Of a DNA stretch of 64,000 nucleotides, positions 20,929 to 34,010 are shown in pieces. The position numbers were made by a program, and so were the translations under genes. Source of the DNA: Pyrenopolyporus hunteri (taxonomy: Eukaryota; Ascomycota; Sordariomycetes; Xylariales; Hypoxylaceae); NCBI GenBank assembly GCA_902806595.1, contig CADCXC010000005.1, positions 3,121,670 through 3,185,669 of the forward strand, in the 5' to 3' direction. The notes beneath the pieces were generated by a model, which worked only from the letters and a program-made list of their open reading frames with translations, was not told the origin of the DNA and ran no database searches. Position 1 is the first letter of the stretch; the number at the start of each line of letters is the position of its first letter.

Positions 20929-21172
20929 ATATTTTAAAAAAATATCGAATTTTTATAAATTTAATTTATTATAAATTAAAATTCGAAAAATATAAAAATC
21001 GATTCGATTTTAATAATAACGAATATATTAATAATAATTTCGATATTAATTATTTTTTAAAAAAAAATTAAATTTTTATAAATTTAATTTATTATAAATT
21101 AAAATTTAAAAAATGTAAAAATTTAATTAATTTTAATAATAATTACGGAAAAAAACGTATTCGAAACGATAA
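20929..21172. repeat. two-copy tandem duplication, 123-bp period
   Basis: The segment TTTTATAAATTTAATTTATT and its surroundings occur at 20951 and again at 21074, with similar flanks and C/T differences. The period of 123 is a multiple of three, which would fit a repeated unit inside a former coding region; no protein can be read now. Confidence 0.6.
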
Positions 21173-22968
21173 TTTTATTTTCGTTAATAAAATTAAATTT
21201 ATAAAAAAATTATCGTTTCGTAATTTTATTAATTCGATATAATTATTAAAATCGAATTTATTTATATTTATTTTTATTATTAAAAATAATTATATAAACG
21301 TAATTAACGTTTATAAAAATAATAGGTATTTTATTAAATATATATTCGAATTTAAATTTTAAATTTCGAAAAGTAATTTAAATATTCGATTTTATTATAT
21401 TAATTAATTACGTATTATAAAATATAATTAATAAAAAATTTTTATAATAATTATATATTAAAAATTAAATAAACGATTTATAATGGTAAAAAAAAATATT
21501 ATTATTTATAAATTATTTAATAATTTTTTTTTTTTAATTTATCGTTAATAATTTTTAAAGTTTATTAATAAAAAACGTAAAAATTATAAAAAAAATATTT
21601 AAATTTAAATTAATATACGTATTTAATTATATTTTTATATATTTAAAATTATAAATAAATTAAATAATTATTTAATTTAATTAATAATTATCGAAATTTA
21701 TTTATTTTATTATTTTCGTTTAATGTAAAATTAAAAGTTTCGAAAAAAAAAAAAAAACGAAAATATTATTATTATTTTAAACATTATAATCGAAATATTA
21801 CGATTTATATTACGTCGTTAAATTTAAATTTAAAATAATAATAAATATTTTTTTTTAATAAAATTAAAATAAAATTATATTATTTAATATAAATTTAATT
21901 AATAACGTTTTTTTTAAAGAAAAAAAATACTTTTATTATTAAAATTAATTATAAATAACGTCGTATTTATTATTAAATTTTTTTTTATTAAAGTTAATTA
22001 ACGTTAAATTAAAAAAAATATAATATTATATTTAAAATTTTTATAATTAATAAAAGTTAATTTATAAAAAATAATATTAATTTATAAAATTATATAATTA
22101 TAATATAATCGAATTAAAAATTAAATAATAAATCTTTTTAAATGAAAAAATTATTTATAATATAAATAATTTTTTATATTATTTATCGATCGAATCGTTT
22201 TTTTATAAAAAAAAATATTAAAATATAATAATTAATATATTATATTTTAAAATAATATAAATATACGATTATAAAATTAAATATTACGTAATAATATTTA
22301 TTAAATATATTTTTATTAAAAATTAATAAATATTATTATAAAAAAATAAATTAAAAAAAAATAAATAAACGACGCGTTTAAATAATTAATTAATTAATTA
22401 ACGTTTATTTAATATAATTTATGTTTTTTTATTAAACGTATAATATAATTTATAAAGTTAAAATTTACGACGTAATTATTTTAAAATTTAAATAAATTCG
22501 TTTAATTTTTTTAAAAAAAAAATTAAATTTAAAATAAATTTTTAATAATTTCGAAATATATTTTAAAAATAATTATTATTATAATTATATATATTATAAA
22601 TTTAAAAATATAAAATTTAATTTATTATATTTTAATATTTTTTTTTTATAAAAATTAATTAAATTAATAAATAATAAATATTACGATTTAATATAATTAA
22701 TTTAATTTTATTAAATAATTAATTATTAAATAAATAAAAAATTATAATATAACGTAAAATATTAAAAATTAAAAATAAAATTTCGTTAATATTATAAAAA
22801 AAAAAATTAAATTATAATTTAAAAAATTATAATTTTATATTTAAATTTTAATGGTATATTTAATCGAAAATTCGATATTAATTATTTAATAAAATTAAAC
22901 TTATTATATCAAATTATAATAAATTATTAATTAATAATCGAAAAGTTATTATATAATTATAAATAATA

Positions 22969-23178
22969 GTTAATTAATTTATATACGTATTATTTTATAA
23001 TATATATTTTAAAAAGAAAAAGTATTTATGTATTTTTATTTATATAAAAAAGATTTTTTTTACGGTTTTTTTATTAAATATTTTTTTTTTTAAATAATTT
23101 ATATAATATTAATTTTATTTTATTACGATTGTTTTTATTATTATTTTTTTATTTTATTTACGTATATATTTATTAATA
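22969..23178 (+). repeat. LTR-like direct repeat, copy A
   Basis: About 210 bp that align with copy B at 29690-29900 in the same orientation. Shared landmarks include ACGGTTTTTTTATTAAATA and TTTAAATAATTTATATAATA. Copy A keeps non-CpG G residues but almost no non-CpG C. The 6.7-kb spacing suggests 5' and 3' LTRs of a decayed retrotransposon; termini and target duplication were not resolved. Confidence 0.65.
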
Positions 23179-25927
23179 TTAATTAATGTTATTAAAATTA
23201 ATAATATAAATTAATAAAATTAAAAAAGTTATTATTATAATAATATAAAAGATTTTTATTATAATAATATACGCGATAATAATATTTTTTTTTTTATACG
23301 ATATTTTTTTATTTATATTAAAATATCGTTTTATTATATTAAATTTTTTTAAATTTATAATATTTATTATATCGTAAAAAGTTAAAAATTCGATTTAAAC
23401 GTAAATTTACGAAAAAAAATTTAACTTTATTAAATAAAAAAATATAAATAAATTTAAAATTTTAATTAAATATATTTCCGATTATTTAATTATTTTAATT
23501 TTTTTTATTAAATATTTTAATTTTATAATAATAAAATGGAAAAAAATAAACTCGTAAATTATTATTTTTTAATAAAAAATAACGTAGATATTAATTATAT
23601 TAATAAATTTAAACGTAATAAATAAAAGTAAATTATATATTTATATAATTAAAAAAATTATAAAAAAATTTTAAAAACGTTTTAAAAATTTCACTTTAAA
23701 TGATTTTTAAATTATATTATATTAATTACGTTTAACTTTAAAAATTATATTAATATAAAAAAGTATTTATATAAATAAAAATAATATTAATATTATTAAA
23801 TTTTTAATAAACTTTTTATTATTATATAAATTATCGAAGTAAAATAATAATAAATTAATAAAAGTAAAATAAAAATAATTTAATGCGTTAATATAAAATA
23901 TGTTTATATATCGAATCGAAAAAAATATAATTTATTTAAAATTATTTACATCGATATATATACACGTTACGATATAATAATAATTACGATTTTTCGCCCT
24001 TTAAACGTTTAATTAATTAATCGAATATAAAAATTCGAATTTAATAATATTTATTATATCGATAAAATTACCGTTAATATCGTTTCGACGATATTATAAA
24101 TTATTTTCGTAATATACGTATTTATTTTTTATTATTTTTAATAATTTATTATTTATATTTTATATTTTACCGTTTTTTTTATTATAATTTTTTATAATAT
24201 AATTTTTTTAATAATTAATATTTAAATTTCCGTCATTAATTTCGTTTAACTTTTAAAATAATTAAAATAACTTACGTAATTAATCGAAGTTTTAAATATT
24301 TAATATATTTATTTTTTTTATTTCTATTTTATAAAAAGTAATTATATTTTTTTAAATTATTATAATTAATTAATATTTTATTATATCGATATATATCGAA
24401 TTAAAATATAATTAACGATATATTTTTAATTTTTAACGAAAAAAATAACCTTAATTTTTATTATCGAAAAATGTTTATAAATTTTTTAAATTATTATCGA
24501 ATGGTTTATATATAATATCGACGGTTTTATTAAATATCGTATTAAAAAAAAAAAGTTATTATATCGAAAATTACGGTTTTTTTTTTAAATAATTTAATAA
24601 CTTTTATTAATTAAATCGATTTTAATATTTATATTTATCGAAAATTAATAAAATAATATTTATTATAACGTTTTTTTTATTCGAGTTTTTAATAAAATAT
24701 ACCTTTTTATTATCGTTAATTATTTTAAAAAAATTTAAAATAATAAAAATAATTATATTAAAAAATTTTATAACGTTTTAAAAAATAAATTTCATTTTTT
24801 TTTAAACGTATATTATACGATTAAAATTTATTAAATTTAATTTTATGTCGTATTTTCCATTATTTTTATTAAATAAACGACTATTTATTTTTTATATAAT
24901 ATACCTTATTATTAATATTTTACGAATATATATTTTACTATAAAACGATATTTTAATACGAAGTAAAATAAAATTTAATATTATTATAATTAAACTTTAA
25001 TTATTTTTTTTAATATTAAAATCGAAAAAAAAAACGAAGAAAAATCCGACCTTAAAATGTTATAAATTATATTAAATAAATTAATATTATATTAATATAC
25101 TTTTAAAAAAAAATTTAAAAATAAATAATAATTTATTATAATTACGTAACGTATTATTTATAACGTATTTTAATTATAATATACCCTATTTATTTTATTA
25201 TATTAATTTAAAAAGTTAATTAATAAATTTCGCGTATTAATTAACATTTTTAAAAATATTAAAAAAATACATTAATTTATAATTAATAATAATAACGACG
25301 AAAATTTTAACCAATTTTATATTAAATAAAAATATTATTATAATAATAAAAATAATTAATATTAATCGAAAAAAACGACTTAAATTTAAAAACGTTATTA
25401 TTAAATATATATAAAAAAAAATATTAATTTATTAAACATTTCGAAAAAAAATAAAAAAAAATTAAAAAACGTTAATAAATTTAAAAAATTAAAAATAAAA
25501 GTAAATATATTATATTTTTAATAAATTATAAAAATATTAAATAAAAAAACTTAAAATCGAAAAATAATAACTAAAATATCGTTATTTTTAATATAAAAAA
25601 AATCGACCTTTAATATTAATTAACTATAATATATTTAATAAATTAAATATATTAATATTAAATTATTTTTTATTACTTTTTTATTAATAAATTAAAAAAT
25701 AATATTATATTTATTTTAAATCGATATATTAAAAATATTTTTTAAAATATTATTTTTAATATCGACGTAATTAAAATATCTATTATAAAAAAAAATTAAT
25801 ATTAAATTTTTATAAAAAATTTTCTCGATCGAAATTTTAAAACAAATAATAACCGAGCCGATAAAATTAATATTAAATTTAAAGACGAATTTTTAATCGA
25901 ATTATTAAAAACGATTATAATTAATGT

Positions 25928-25936
25928 TTTATTTAA
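25928..25936. repeat. 9-bp target-site duplication, left
   Basis: TTTATTTAA directly adjoins the left end of the foldback element and recurs at 26707-26715 beside the right end. The word is A+T-rich, so a chance match is possible, but it abuts both ends exactly. Confidence 0.6.
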
Positions 25937-26706
25937 AGCATTAATATTCGTACTACCTATTTTTGATATCGGGCCTTATCCGTACTACCAATACATTGAA
26001 ATACCTGCCGTATCTAACAGCTCCACATACAAATCTACGTACAATCGCGTTAATACATAAAGTACACCTTATGCACTTTTTCAATCGATTCAATTCCCAC
26101 CATACATCCTACCATTCATCCCATTATATCCCACCCATTCTAAGGATGCAAAATATAAAAAATAGATCGCCAGTTTCGCTTCAATTAGACCTTTCTAATG
26201 GTATAGGTTTCATATCGGTGCATGCCCTATTTCAAATGCTATTCAAATATATATCGGTATTCAAAGGTGTAAGTGGTGGCCCGGGGTGGTCATGTGATCC
26301 CCTTTTGCGGTCGCATACCCCTCCAGCACCTTTTGACGCCTTTGAATACCTCTATGAAATTGACTTTATATTCAAATAACTTTTGAAGTAGGGCATGCAC
26401 CGATATGAAACCTATACCATTAGAAAGGTCTAATTGAAGCGAAACTGGCGATCTATTTTTTATATTTTGCATCCTTAGAATGGGTGGGATATATTGGGAG
26501 GTATGGTGGGAGCTGTATCTAATTCAATATGTACGAGAAATTCAATCGAAAAAGCGTACCTATCCTCGAAAAGACTATCTGGTTTGCTGCATTTTTGTAT
26601 GGGAATCCGTTAGTGGGGCCGAGTGAGGGGTAGGAGATGTACTTTTTGTATTGGTAGTACGGATAAGGCCCGATATCAAAAACAGGTAGTACGAATATCA
26701 ATGCTC
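25937..26706. mobile_element. unmutated palindromic foldback element, copy 1 (770 bp)
   Basis: The two arms are long inverted repeats. The outer end AGCATTAATATTCGTACTAC is mirrored at the right end, and inner arm sequence such as GCATGCCCTA...ATATCGGTGC is mirrored around a centre near 26,300. Base composition is ordinary, in sharp contrast to the flanks. Open frames on both strands (25963-26379 and 26290-26472) encode the same peptide because of the palindrome; no transposase is present, so it is non-autonomous. Long inverted ends plus a 9-bp duplication are typical of Mutator-like elements; that class is inference. A second copy lies at about 58909-59612. Confidence 0.85.
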
Positions 26707-26715
26707 TTTATTTAA
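26707..26715. repeat. 9-bp target-site duplication, right
   Basis: TTTATTTAA, identical to 25928-25936, abuts the right end of the foldback element. Confidence 0.6.
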
Positions 26716-29689
26716 ATTAATCGATTTTTATATTATAAATTTAAATACCTTATTTTTTATATATTTAAAAAATATAAATCGATTAAATGTTTATTTAAAT
26801 AACGTTACGAATTAATTAATTAAAAAAATAATATTATTATTATTATTATTTATAAATAAAAATATTTATAATTTTATTTTAATAATATAATTTTTTTTAT
26901 AAAATTCGAGTTACGTTACATTTATACCCGATTTAATTACTTTTTTATAACTAAATTATACATTTTTTTAAATAAAATAAATTATAACGTCGATATTAAA
27001 AATATTAAAAAAATTAATAAATTTTATTATTATTATTAAATTAAAAGTAAAATTTTTTAAAAATTTAAATTTAATTTAAAAAATTTTAATATAAATTTTA
27101 ATTACAAAGTTATTATTAATATTATATATTTAAATAAACGTTTTATTTTATATATAATCGATATTATTATAAAATTTTAAATTATTTGTTTTATAAAAAT
27201 TATTTTTATTAAAAAAATTTAAAATATATTAAAATAATATTAAATTAATATTTACTTCGAACTTTTAAATATTATTATATATAATATCGATATAAATTTC
27301 GATAATATTAAATTTCGAAATAAAATTTATATTATTAAAGTTATTTATTATTAAATATTTATCGAAGTATATTAATTTATTAATAAAATCGAAAAATATT
27401 ATAACTTCGTTCGTAAAACGTACGAAATTATTATCGATGAATTTTAAAGTTTAAAATTATACGTAATTTAATTATAAATAATTATTAAAATAATTAACGA
27501 TATAATTAATTTTAATAATTTAATATTTATATTTTTTATATTTAATGTTTATTTTAAAATTAATATAAATTTATTTTTTATTTTTATATAAATTTAAAAA
27601 ATATAAATTATTTAAAAAATAATAACGGAAATTAAAAAAATTAAAATATAACATTTTATAAAAAATGTTTTAAATATACGTAATAACTTTAATATATAAA
27701 AAAATTTTTTTATATTATTTTTTATCGATAACGAAATATTTATTTATAAAAAAAAAAAAAAATAAAAAAGTTTTTATAAAATTATTATAATATTAAATAA
27801 AAATATTATCGTCGTTTTTAATACTTCGAATAAAATATTTACGTTTAAAAATTTTTATATTAAATCGTATATTTAATTAAAAAAAAATTTCATACCGTTT
27901 AAAAAATTTAAAATCGAATTATTTACGTTAACTTTTAATTTTAATAATTATTAAATTATTTCGAAAGAAAATTTTATATATATTAATAATTTTTTTTTAT
28001 ATCGTTAAATTATATATTATTAATAAAAAATAAAAGAATTTTATTTTTATTATTAAATTATAAATAAATAAAAAAATTATTATATAAAAGAAATTTTATA
28101 AAATATTAAACATAAAAAAATTTAATGTTTTATTCGAAAAAAATATTTTATATTTAAAAATTTACGATGTAATTATATATCGAAGCGTTACGATTTTTAA
28201 ATTATAAATAATTCGTAAAATTAAAAGTAAAAATATTATTACATTTTACGAAAAATTTTATTTAATAATTTAAAATTATAATAATTTCGATAAAAAATAT
28301 ATTATAACGTACGTATTTATTATTTAAAAAGTTAATTAATATATTATATTAATTTTAACATTTATATTACGTCGTAAAAAAATAAAAATTATAATTCGAA
28401 ATATTATAATAATTTATATTTAATTTAAAACATCGATATAAAAAATTATTTTTATATATTTATTAATTAAATTTAAAAATAAATATTTTAAAAAAATATT
28501 ATTATAAATAATTAAACTTTTATATAATTTTATAAAATTAAATATTTATTAATTTAAAATTTATTTATATTATTATTAATAAAAATTACGAATAAAACTA
28601 TTAATTTTCGACCTTTATTTATTTATAATAAATTTAAACTCGTTTAAATTTATTAACTTTTAAATAAATAATACCTTTAATATTAATATTATAAATTTTT
28701 TTACCGTTAAAAATAAAACTTTTAATAAAATTAAAATTAAAACGTATCTTTAAAAAATTATAAATTTCGAAACTAAAGATTTTAATAATTTATATATTAC
28801 AATTTATAATAAAAATTTTAATGTAACGACTATTTAAAAAAGTTAAATTAAAAAACTTAAACTATTAAATGTTAAAACTTTTAATATAATTAAAAAATTT
28901 ATAAAATAATAAACCTAAAATATATACATCGCTTTTATATATTAATTTAAAATAACTTTTAATTATTTTATAACGATTTAATACTTCGAATTTGAACCTA
29001 AAAAAATTAAAACTTTTAACATTAAAATTAAATAATAAATAAATAATTAAATATATAAACTTTAATATATTAAATTAAACTTTTAAAATTTACGCTTTTA
29101 TATTTTTATCGATAAATTTTTCGTAAATAATAAAAATTTAAATTTATAAATCGAATATATTATTATTTTAAATAATAAAAGTTTTATCGATTAAAATAAT
29201 AAAATATAAATCATTAATAATATTATTTATTAATTATTTATTAAATATAAATAAATTACTCGTAACGTATTTATTAATAAAATTTATAAAATAATTTAAA
29301 ACTTCGATGTCAATTACGTTATTTACCACATAATTAACATTATTTTAAAATATTTTTTATTCTTTAAAGTTTTTTTCGTATTATACATCGATTTTTTATC
29401 GTTATATTAATATTTAATATAAATAAAAAACATTAATAAAAAAAAACTAATAATTAATTTTATAACGTTAAAATAATCTTATAAAAACCGAAAAATTAAC
29501 AACATTTAATAAATTTATAAATCGTATAACCTCGCAAACGTAATAACGAAAACATCCCCTAATAAAACTATATAAAACCTAATAAAAAAAAACCAAATTA
29601 ACTTAAAATTAAAAAAATAAATAAAACGAAAAACTTAATTAATAATTCGTAATTAATTAATTACGAAAAAAAAAATAAAATAAATAATA

Positions 29690-29900
29690 ATTAATTAACT
29701 TATATACGTACTACTTCGTAATACGTACTTTAAAAAAAAAATACTTATATATTTTTATTTATATAAAAAAAATTTTTCCCACGGTTTTTTTATTAAATAC
29801 TTTTTCTTTTTTAAATAATTTATATAATATTAATTTCACCCTATCGTAATTACTTTTATTATTATTTTTTTACTTCATTTATATACGTACCTATTAATAA
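29690..29900 (+). repeat. LTR-like direct repeat, copy B
   Basis: Same-orientation partner of copy A. It keeps non-CpG C residues (CCCACGG, TTTCACCCTATCG) where copy A has T, and has A where copy A keeps G. Nearly all differences are transitions. Confidence 0.65.
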
Positions 29901-29904
29901 TAAA

Positions 29905-30200
29905 TTAATATTAAATAAATAAAAAATCGTTAATTAATAATCGAAAAATTATTATATAATCATATAATAAAAAATATAAAAATAAAAAAAATTAATTAAA
30001 TTATATATATATAAAAGTTATAAATAAATTAATTTTATATTAATCGATATTTATATTTTTTTTAAAAATTTATATTTTAAATTTTTATTATATAAAATAA
30101 TAAAATATTTAATAAAAATATATTTATTATTATTATTATTACGATGAATATTTTAATATTAAATTATATTATTATATTAATATTAAAATTTCGATCGAAT
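29905..30200 (-). repeat. dispersed repeat R1, copy a (inverted arm)
   Basis: Reverse complement of R1 copy b at about 30660-30960. Shared landmarks, read on the plus strand of copy b, are TATTATAATAATAATAATAA, a TTTAATTAATTTATTTTATT stretch, and ATAATTTTTCGATTATTTAT near the end. With copy b it forms an inverted pair around 460 bp of unique sequence, possibly one ~1.06-kb TIR element. Confidence 0.6.
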
Positions 30201-30659
30201 ATATCGTTAAAATTTATATATAAAATCGCGGTTTAATTTTTTTTTTTTTTATATATATAATATTAATAAAATTCGATTTTTAATTTTTAATATTATACGT
30301 CGTATTAAATTTTATTAAATTTATTAATTTTATTATATTTTAATTTTATAAAATAATAAAATATAAAATAATTCGTTACGTTATATATATATTAAATCGT
30401 AAATTTTTAAATTATTTTTTAATTTTTTTTTTTATTTTTTATAAAATTAATATAATTAATTTTTAATATTTAAATTTCGTTTTATAATATCGTAAAATTA
30501 ATAAAATTAAAATAAAATATTTTATAAAAATTTATTACGTTATTATATAATTTAAATAATTTTATATAAAATATATTTATATATTAAAATAAATATTAAA
30601 AATAATAATATAAACGATAATATAAACGACGATATAACTAACGATTTAAAAATTAATAT

Positions 30660-30955
30660 AAATATAAAATATTAAAATTATTATAATAATATAATTTTAT
30701 ATTAAAATATTTATTATAATAATAATAATAATAAATATATTTTTATTAAATATTTCGTTATTTTATATAATAAAAATTTAAAATATATACTTCTAAAATA
30801 AATATAAATATTAATTAATTTTAAATTAATTTATTTATAATTTTTTAAATATATATAATTTAATTAATTTATTTTATTTTATATTTTTTATTATATAATC
30901 GTATAATAATTTTTCGATTATTTATTAATAATTTTTTATTTATTTAATAATTATA

Positions 30956-30960
<5 letters not shown>
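30660..30960 (+). repeat. dispersed repeat R1, copy b
   Basis: Inverted partner of copy a and the best preserved plus-strand copy. It is followed by a TTA microsatellite (about 30,957-31,011). Confidence 0.6.
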
Positions 30961-30989
<29 letters not shown>

Positions 30990-32833
30990 TATTATTATTA
31001 TCGTATTTATTTTTACCATATATATTATTATTTATTTACGTATTTATATTTATTATTTATATTATTTATATCGTATCGATAATTTAATATTATTTTATAT
31101 ATTTAAAAAAATAATTTATTTTAAATCGATATTATAAATTTTTAAATTAACGTTATTATTTTTATTATTTATATTATTATTATTATTTATAATATTATTA
31201 ATTAATTTAAATAATCGAAGTATTTTATTTTTAATTATAAAACGATTTTTTTCGAATTTATTATTATTATTATTATTATTAAATAAAAGGTTATAATTTT
31301 TATTATTTTAATAAATTATAATTTTTTCATTAATAAAATAATATTAATAAAATTTATTTTTAACGTTATTAAAATTGTTATTATTATTATAATCGTAATC
31401 GTTAACTTAAAAATAAAAATATTTTTTAAAAATAAAAAATTTATTTTTAAAAAATCGAAAAATATTTATAATAAAAAATATAATTATAATTTTTATAATT
31501 AAATTATCGTTATTATTAACATTTTAAAAAACGAAAAATATGAATTATTTTATTTTTAAAAATTTGAAAAATCGTATAATTTTATTATTAAAAATAATTT
31601 ATATAAATTAAATAAATAAATATTTAAAATTAATATCGTAAATTTAATAAATTTTTTTATTATAAAATAAAATTTTTTATTCGTATAATAATTACGACGT
31701 ATAAAATACATAAAATATTAATATATAACCGTTATTTTTTAATTTAAAAATTAATATAAATTTTTTTATATCGAATATATTATAAATATTAATATAAAAG
31801 AAAATAATATTATTAATATTTTATATAAAAAACACCGTTATTTAACCGTAAATATTTATTTTATTATAATCGAATTAAAGTTTTTATTTTTTAAAAACGA
31901 AATAAATTTATTTATAACCGTAAAAAATTTATATAATTTAATAATATTTATCGTAATTTACCGTATTTTCCCGTTTTTTCGTTTTTAAATATTAAATTTT
32001 ATAATTAAAAATAAATAAAATATCGAAATTTTATTAAAATAAAAGTAAATTATTATAAAAAAATATTTAATAATTGAAATTCGAAGTAATTAAATAAAAA
32101 TTTATATTTAATAATTAATATATAATAATAATAATAAAAATAACATTAATAAATTATAATATATTTATAAAATCGTCGAAAAATTAAAAAACGTAAAATT
32201 AATATTTTTTATTAAATAAAATATTATTATTAAATTAAATAAATCGTAAATTATTTATTTTATTAAATATATTAAAATAAAAATAATTTACGTCGTTTTT
32301 AATAATTTAAATATTATCGATTATTATATAATAAATATAATACGTTAAATTATAATCGATATTATTAATATTTAACGTAAAAAACTTTAAAAAAAATTAA
32401 TATATATTAAAATATTCGAAATAATAAATAAAAACGTATAATAAAAAAAGTTTAATCGATTCGATATTAATAATATAAAATTATACGAACGATTTAATTA
32501 TAAAAAATAATAAAATTTAAAATTTTATTTTTAAATAACGAAATAATAAATAAAAAAAAATAAATGAAATATTTATTTATTTAATTAAAATAATAAATAT
32601 TAATCAAATAATAAAATTAAATTTTAAATATAAATTATATAATTATATATTTAAATAATTAAATAAATTTTTATTTTATTAAATAATTATTAATAAATCG
32701 AAAAGCGATTTCGTTATTTATTTATTTATATAAAATCGCGGCTTTTTAAACTTCGATTTTTTATAAATTTTACAACTATTTTTATAATTATATAATTTTT
32801 AATATAATTTTTATAATATTTTTTAATTTTTAT

Positions 32834-33607
32834 AAAAGTTTATTTTATATTACTTTTAAAAAAGTCGTCGCGAAAATTTATTTTATATTATTTTATATTA
32901 CTTTTTGAAAAAATCGTCGTAAAAGTTTATTTTATATTATTTTTAAAAAAATTATCGCGAAAATTTACCTTATATTACTTTATATTATTTTTCGAAAAAA
33001 TCGTCGCGAAAATTTATTTTATATTATTTTTAAAAAAATCGTTATAAAAATTTATTTTATATTATTTTATATTATTTTTCGAAAAAATCGTCGTAAAAAT
33101 TTATTTTATATTATTTTTAAAAAAATCGTTGTAAAAGTTTACTTTATATTATTTTATATTATTTTTTGAAAAAATTATTACGAAAATTTATTTTATATTA
33201 TTTTTAAAAAAGTCGTTACGAAAATTTACTTTATATTATTTTATATTATTTTTCGAAAAAATTATCGCGAAAATTTATTTTATATTATTTTTAAAAAAAT
33301 CGTCGTAAAAATTTACTTTATATTACCTTATATTATTTTTCGAAAAAATCGTTACGAAAATTTATTTTATATTATTTTTAAAAAAATCGTTACGAAATTT
33401 ACTATATTTTATATATTATTTTAAAAATCGTCGCGAAATTTATATTACCTTTAAAACCGTTTAATTTATTTTATATTATTTATATTATTTTTCGAAAAAT
33501 TATCGTAAAATTTACTTTATATTATTTTTAAAATAATTAATAAAATTTACTTATATTTAAAATCGTTACGAAAATTTATTTTTATATTATTTTATATTAT
33601 TTTCCGA
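32834..33607. repeat. tandem array of alternating 39- and 48/49-bp units
   Basis: Short units (AAAATTTATTTTATATTATT then TTTAAAAAAATCGTCGCG) alternate with long units in which TTATATTATTTTATATTATT is followed by TTTCGAAAAAATCG. The composite period is about 87-88 bp. About six to seven composite copies are regular to 33,395, after which the array decays. Differences between units are mainly C/T and G/A. The array is A+T-rich and rigidly periodic, unlike its surroundings. Confidence 0.8.
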
Positions 33608-33717
33608 TTAATATAAAATTTATTTATAATTTTTATATTTAATTTTAAATATATATAATTCGAAAATTTTCGAAAAATATTATGAAAAATATATCGAATT
33701 AAAATTAAATATATAAT

Positions 33718-34010
33718 TAAATTATAATAATATAATATTATTAAAATATTTATTATAATTGATAATAATAATAAATATATTTTATTAAATATTTTCGTCG
33801 TTTATATAATAAACATTTAAATTAATAAACTTTTAAAAATAATATAAATATAATTTATATAAATTAATTTATTTATAATTTTTATATATATATAATTTAA
33901 TTAATTTATTTATTTTAAATTATTTTTATTATATAATTATTATAAATAATAATTTAACGATTATTAATTAATAACCTTTATTTATTTAATATAAAATTTA
34001 TATAATTAAA
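33718..34010 (+). repeat. dispersed repeat R1, copy c
   Basis: Shows the R1 landmarks in order: the TTATTATAAT...AATAATAAATATATTTTA run, TAAATATTTTCGTCG, ATATATATAATTTAATTAAT, and a TTATTTATTTAATA end. Confidence 0.55.

Larger units (their letters stand above)
23179..29689. mobile_element. interior of a probable decayed LTR retrotransposon, with a nested foldback element
   Basis: Lies between LTR-like copies A and B. No protein motif can be read because of saturated mutation. About 5.7 kb remains after subtracting the nested 770-bp foldback element at 25937-26706, a usual size for a fungal LTR retrotransposon interior. Its right part (about 28.6-29.7 kb) keeps many plus-strand C residues. 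Confidence 0.45.

Noticed and set aside
26290..26472. Two similar peptides on opposite strands of foldback element 1
   Set aside because: They are the same sequence read from both arms of a palindrome, not genes.
30957..31011. TTA repeat considered as a CRISPR-like or satellite array
   Set aside because: It is a simple microsatellite in A+T-rich DNA with no spacers.
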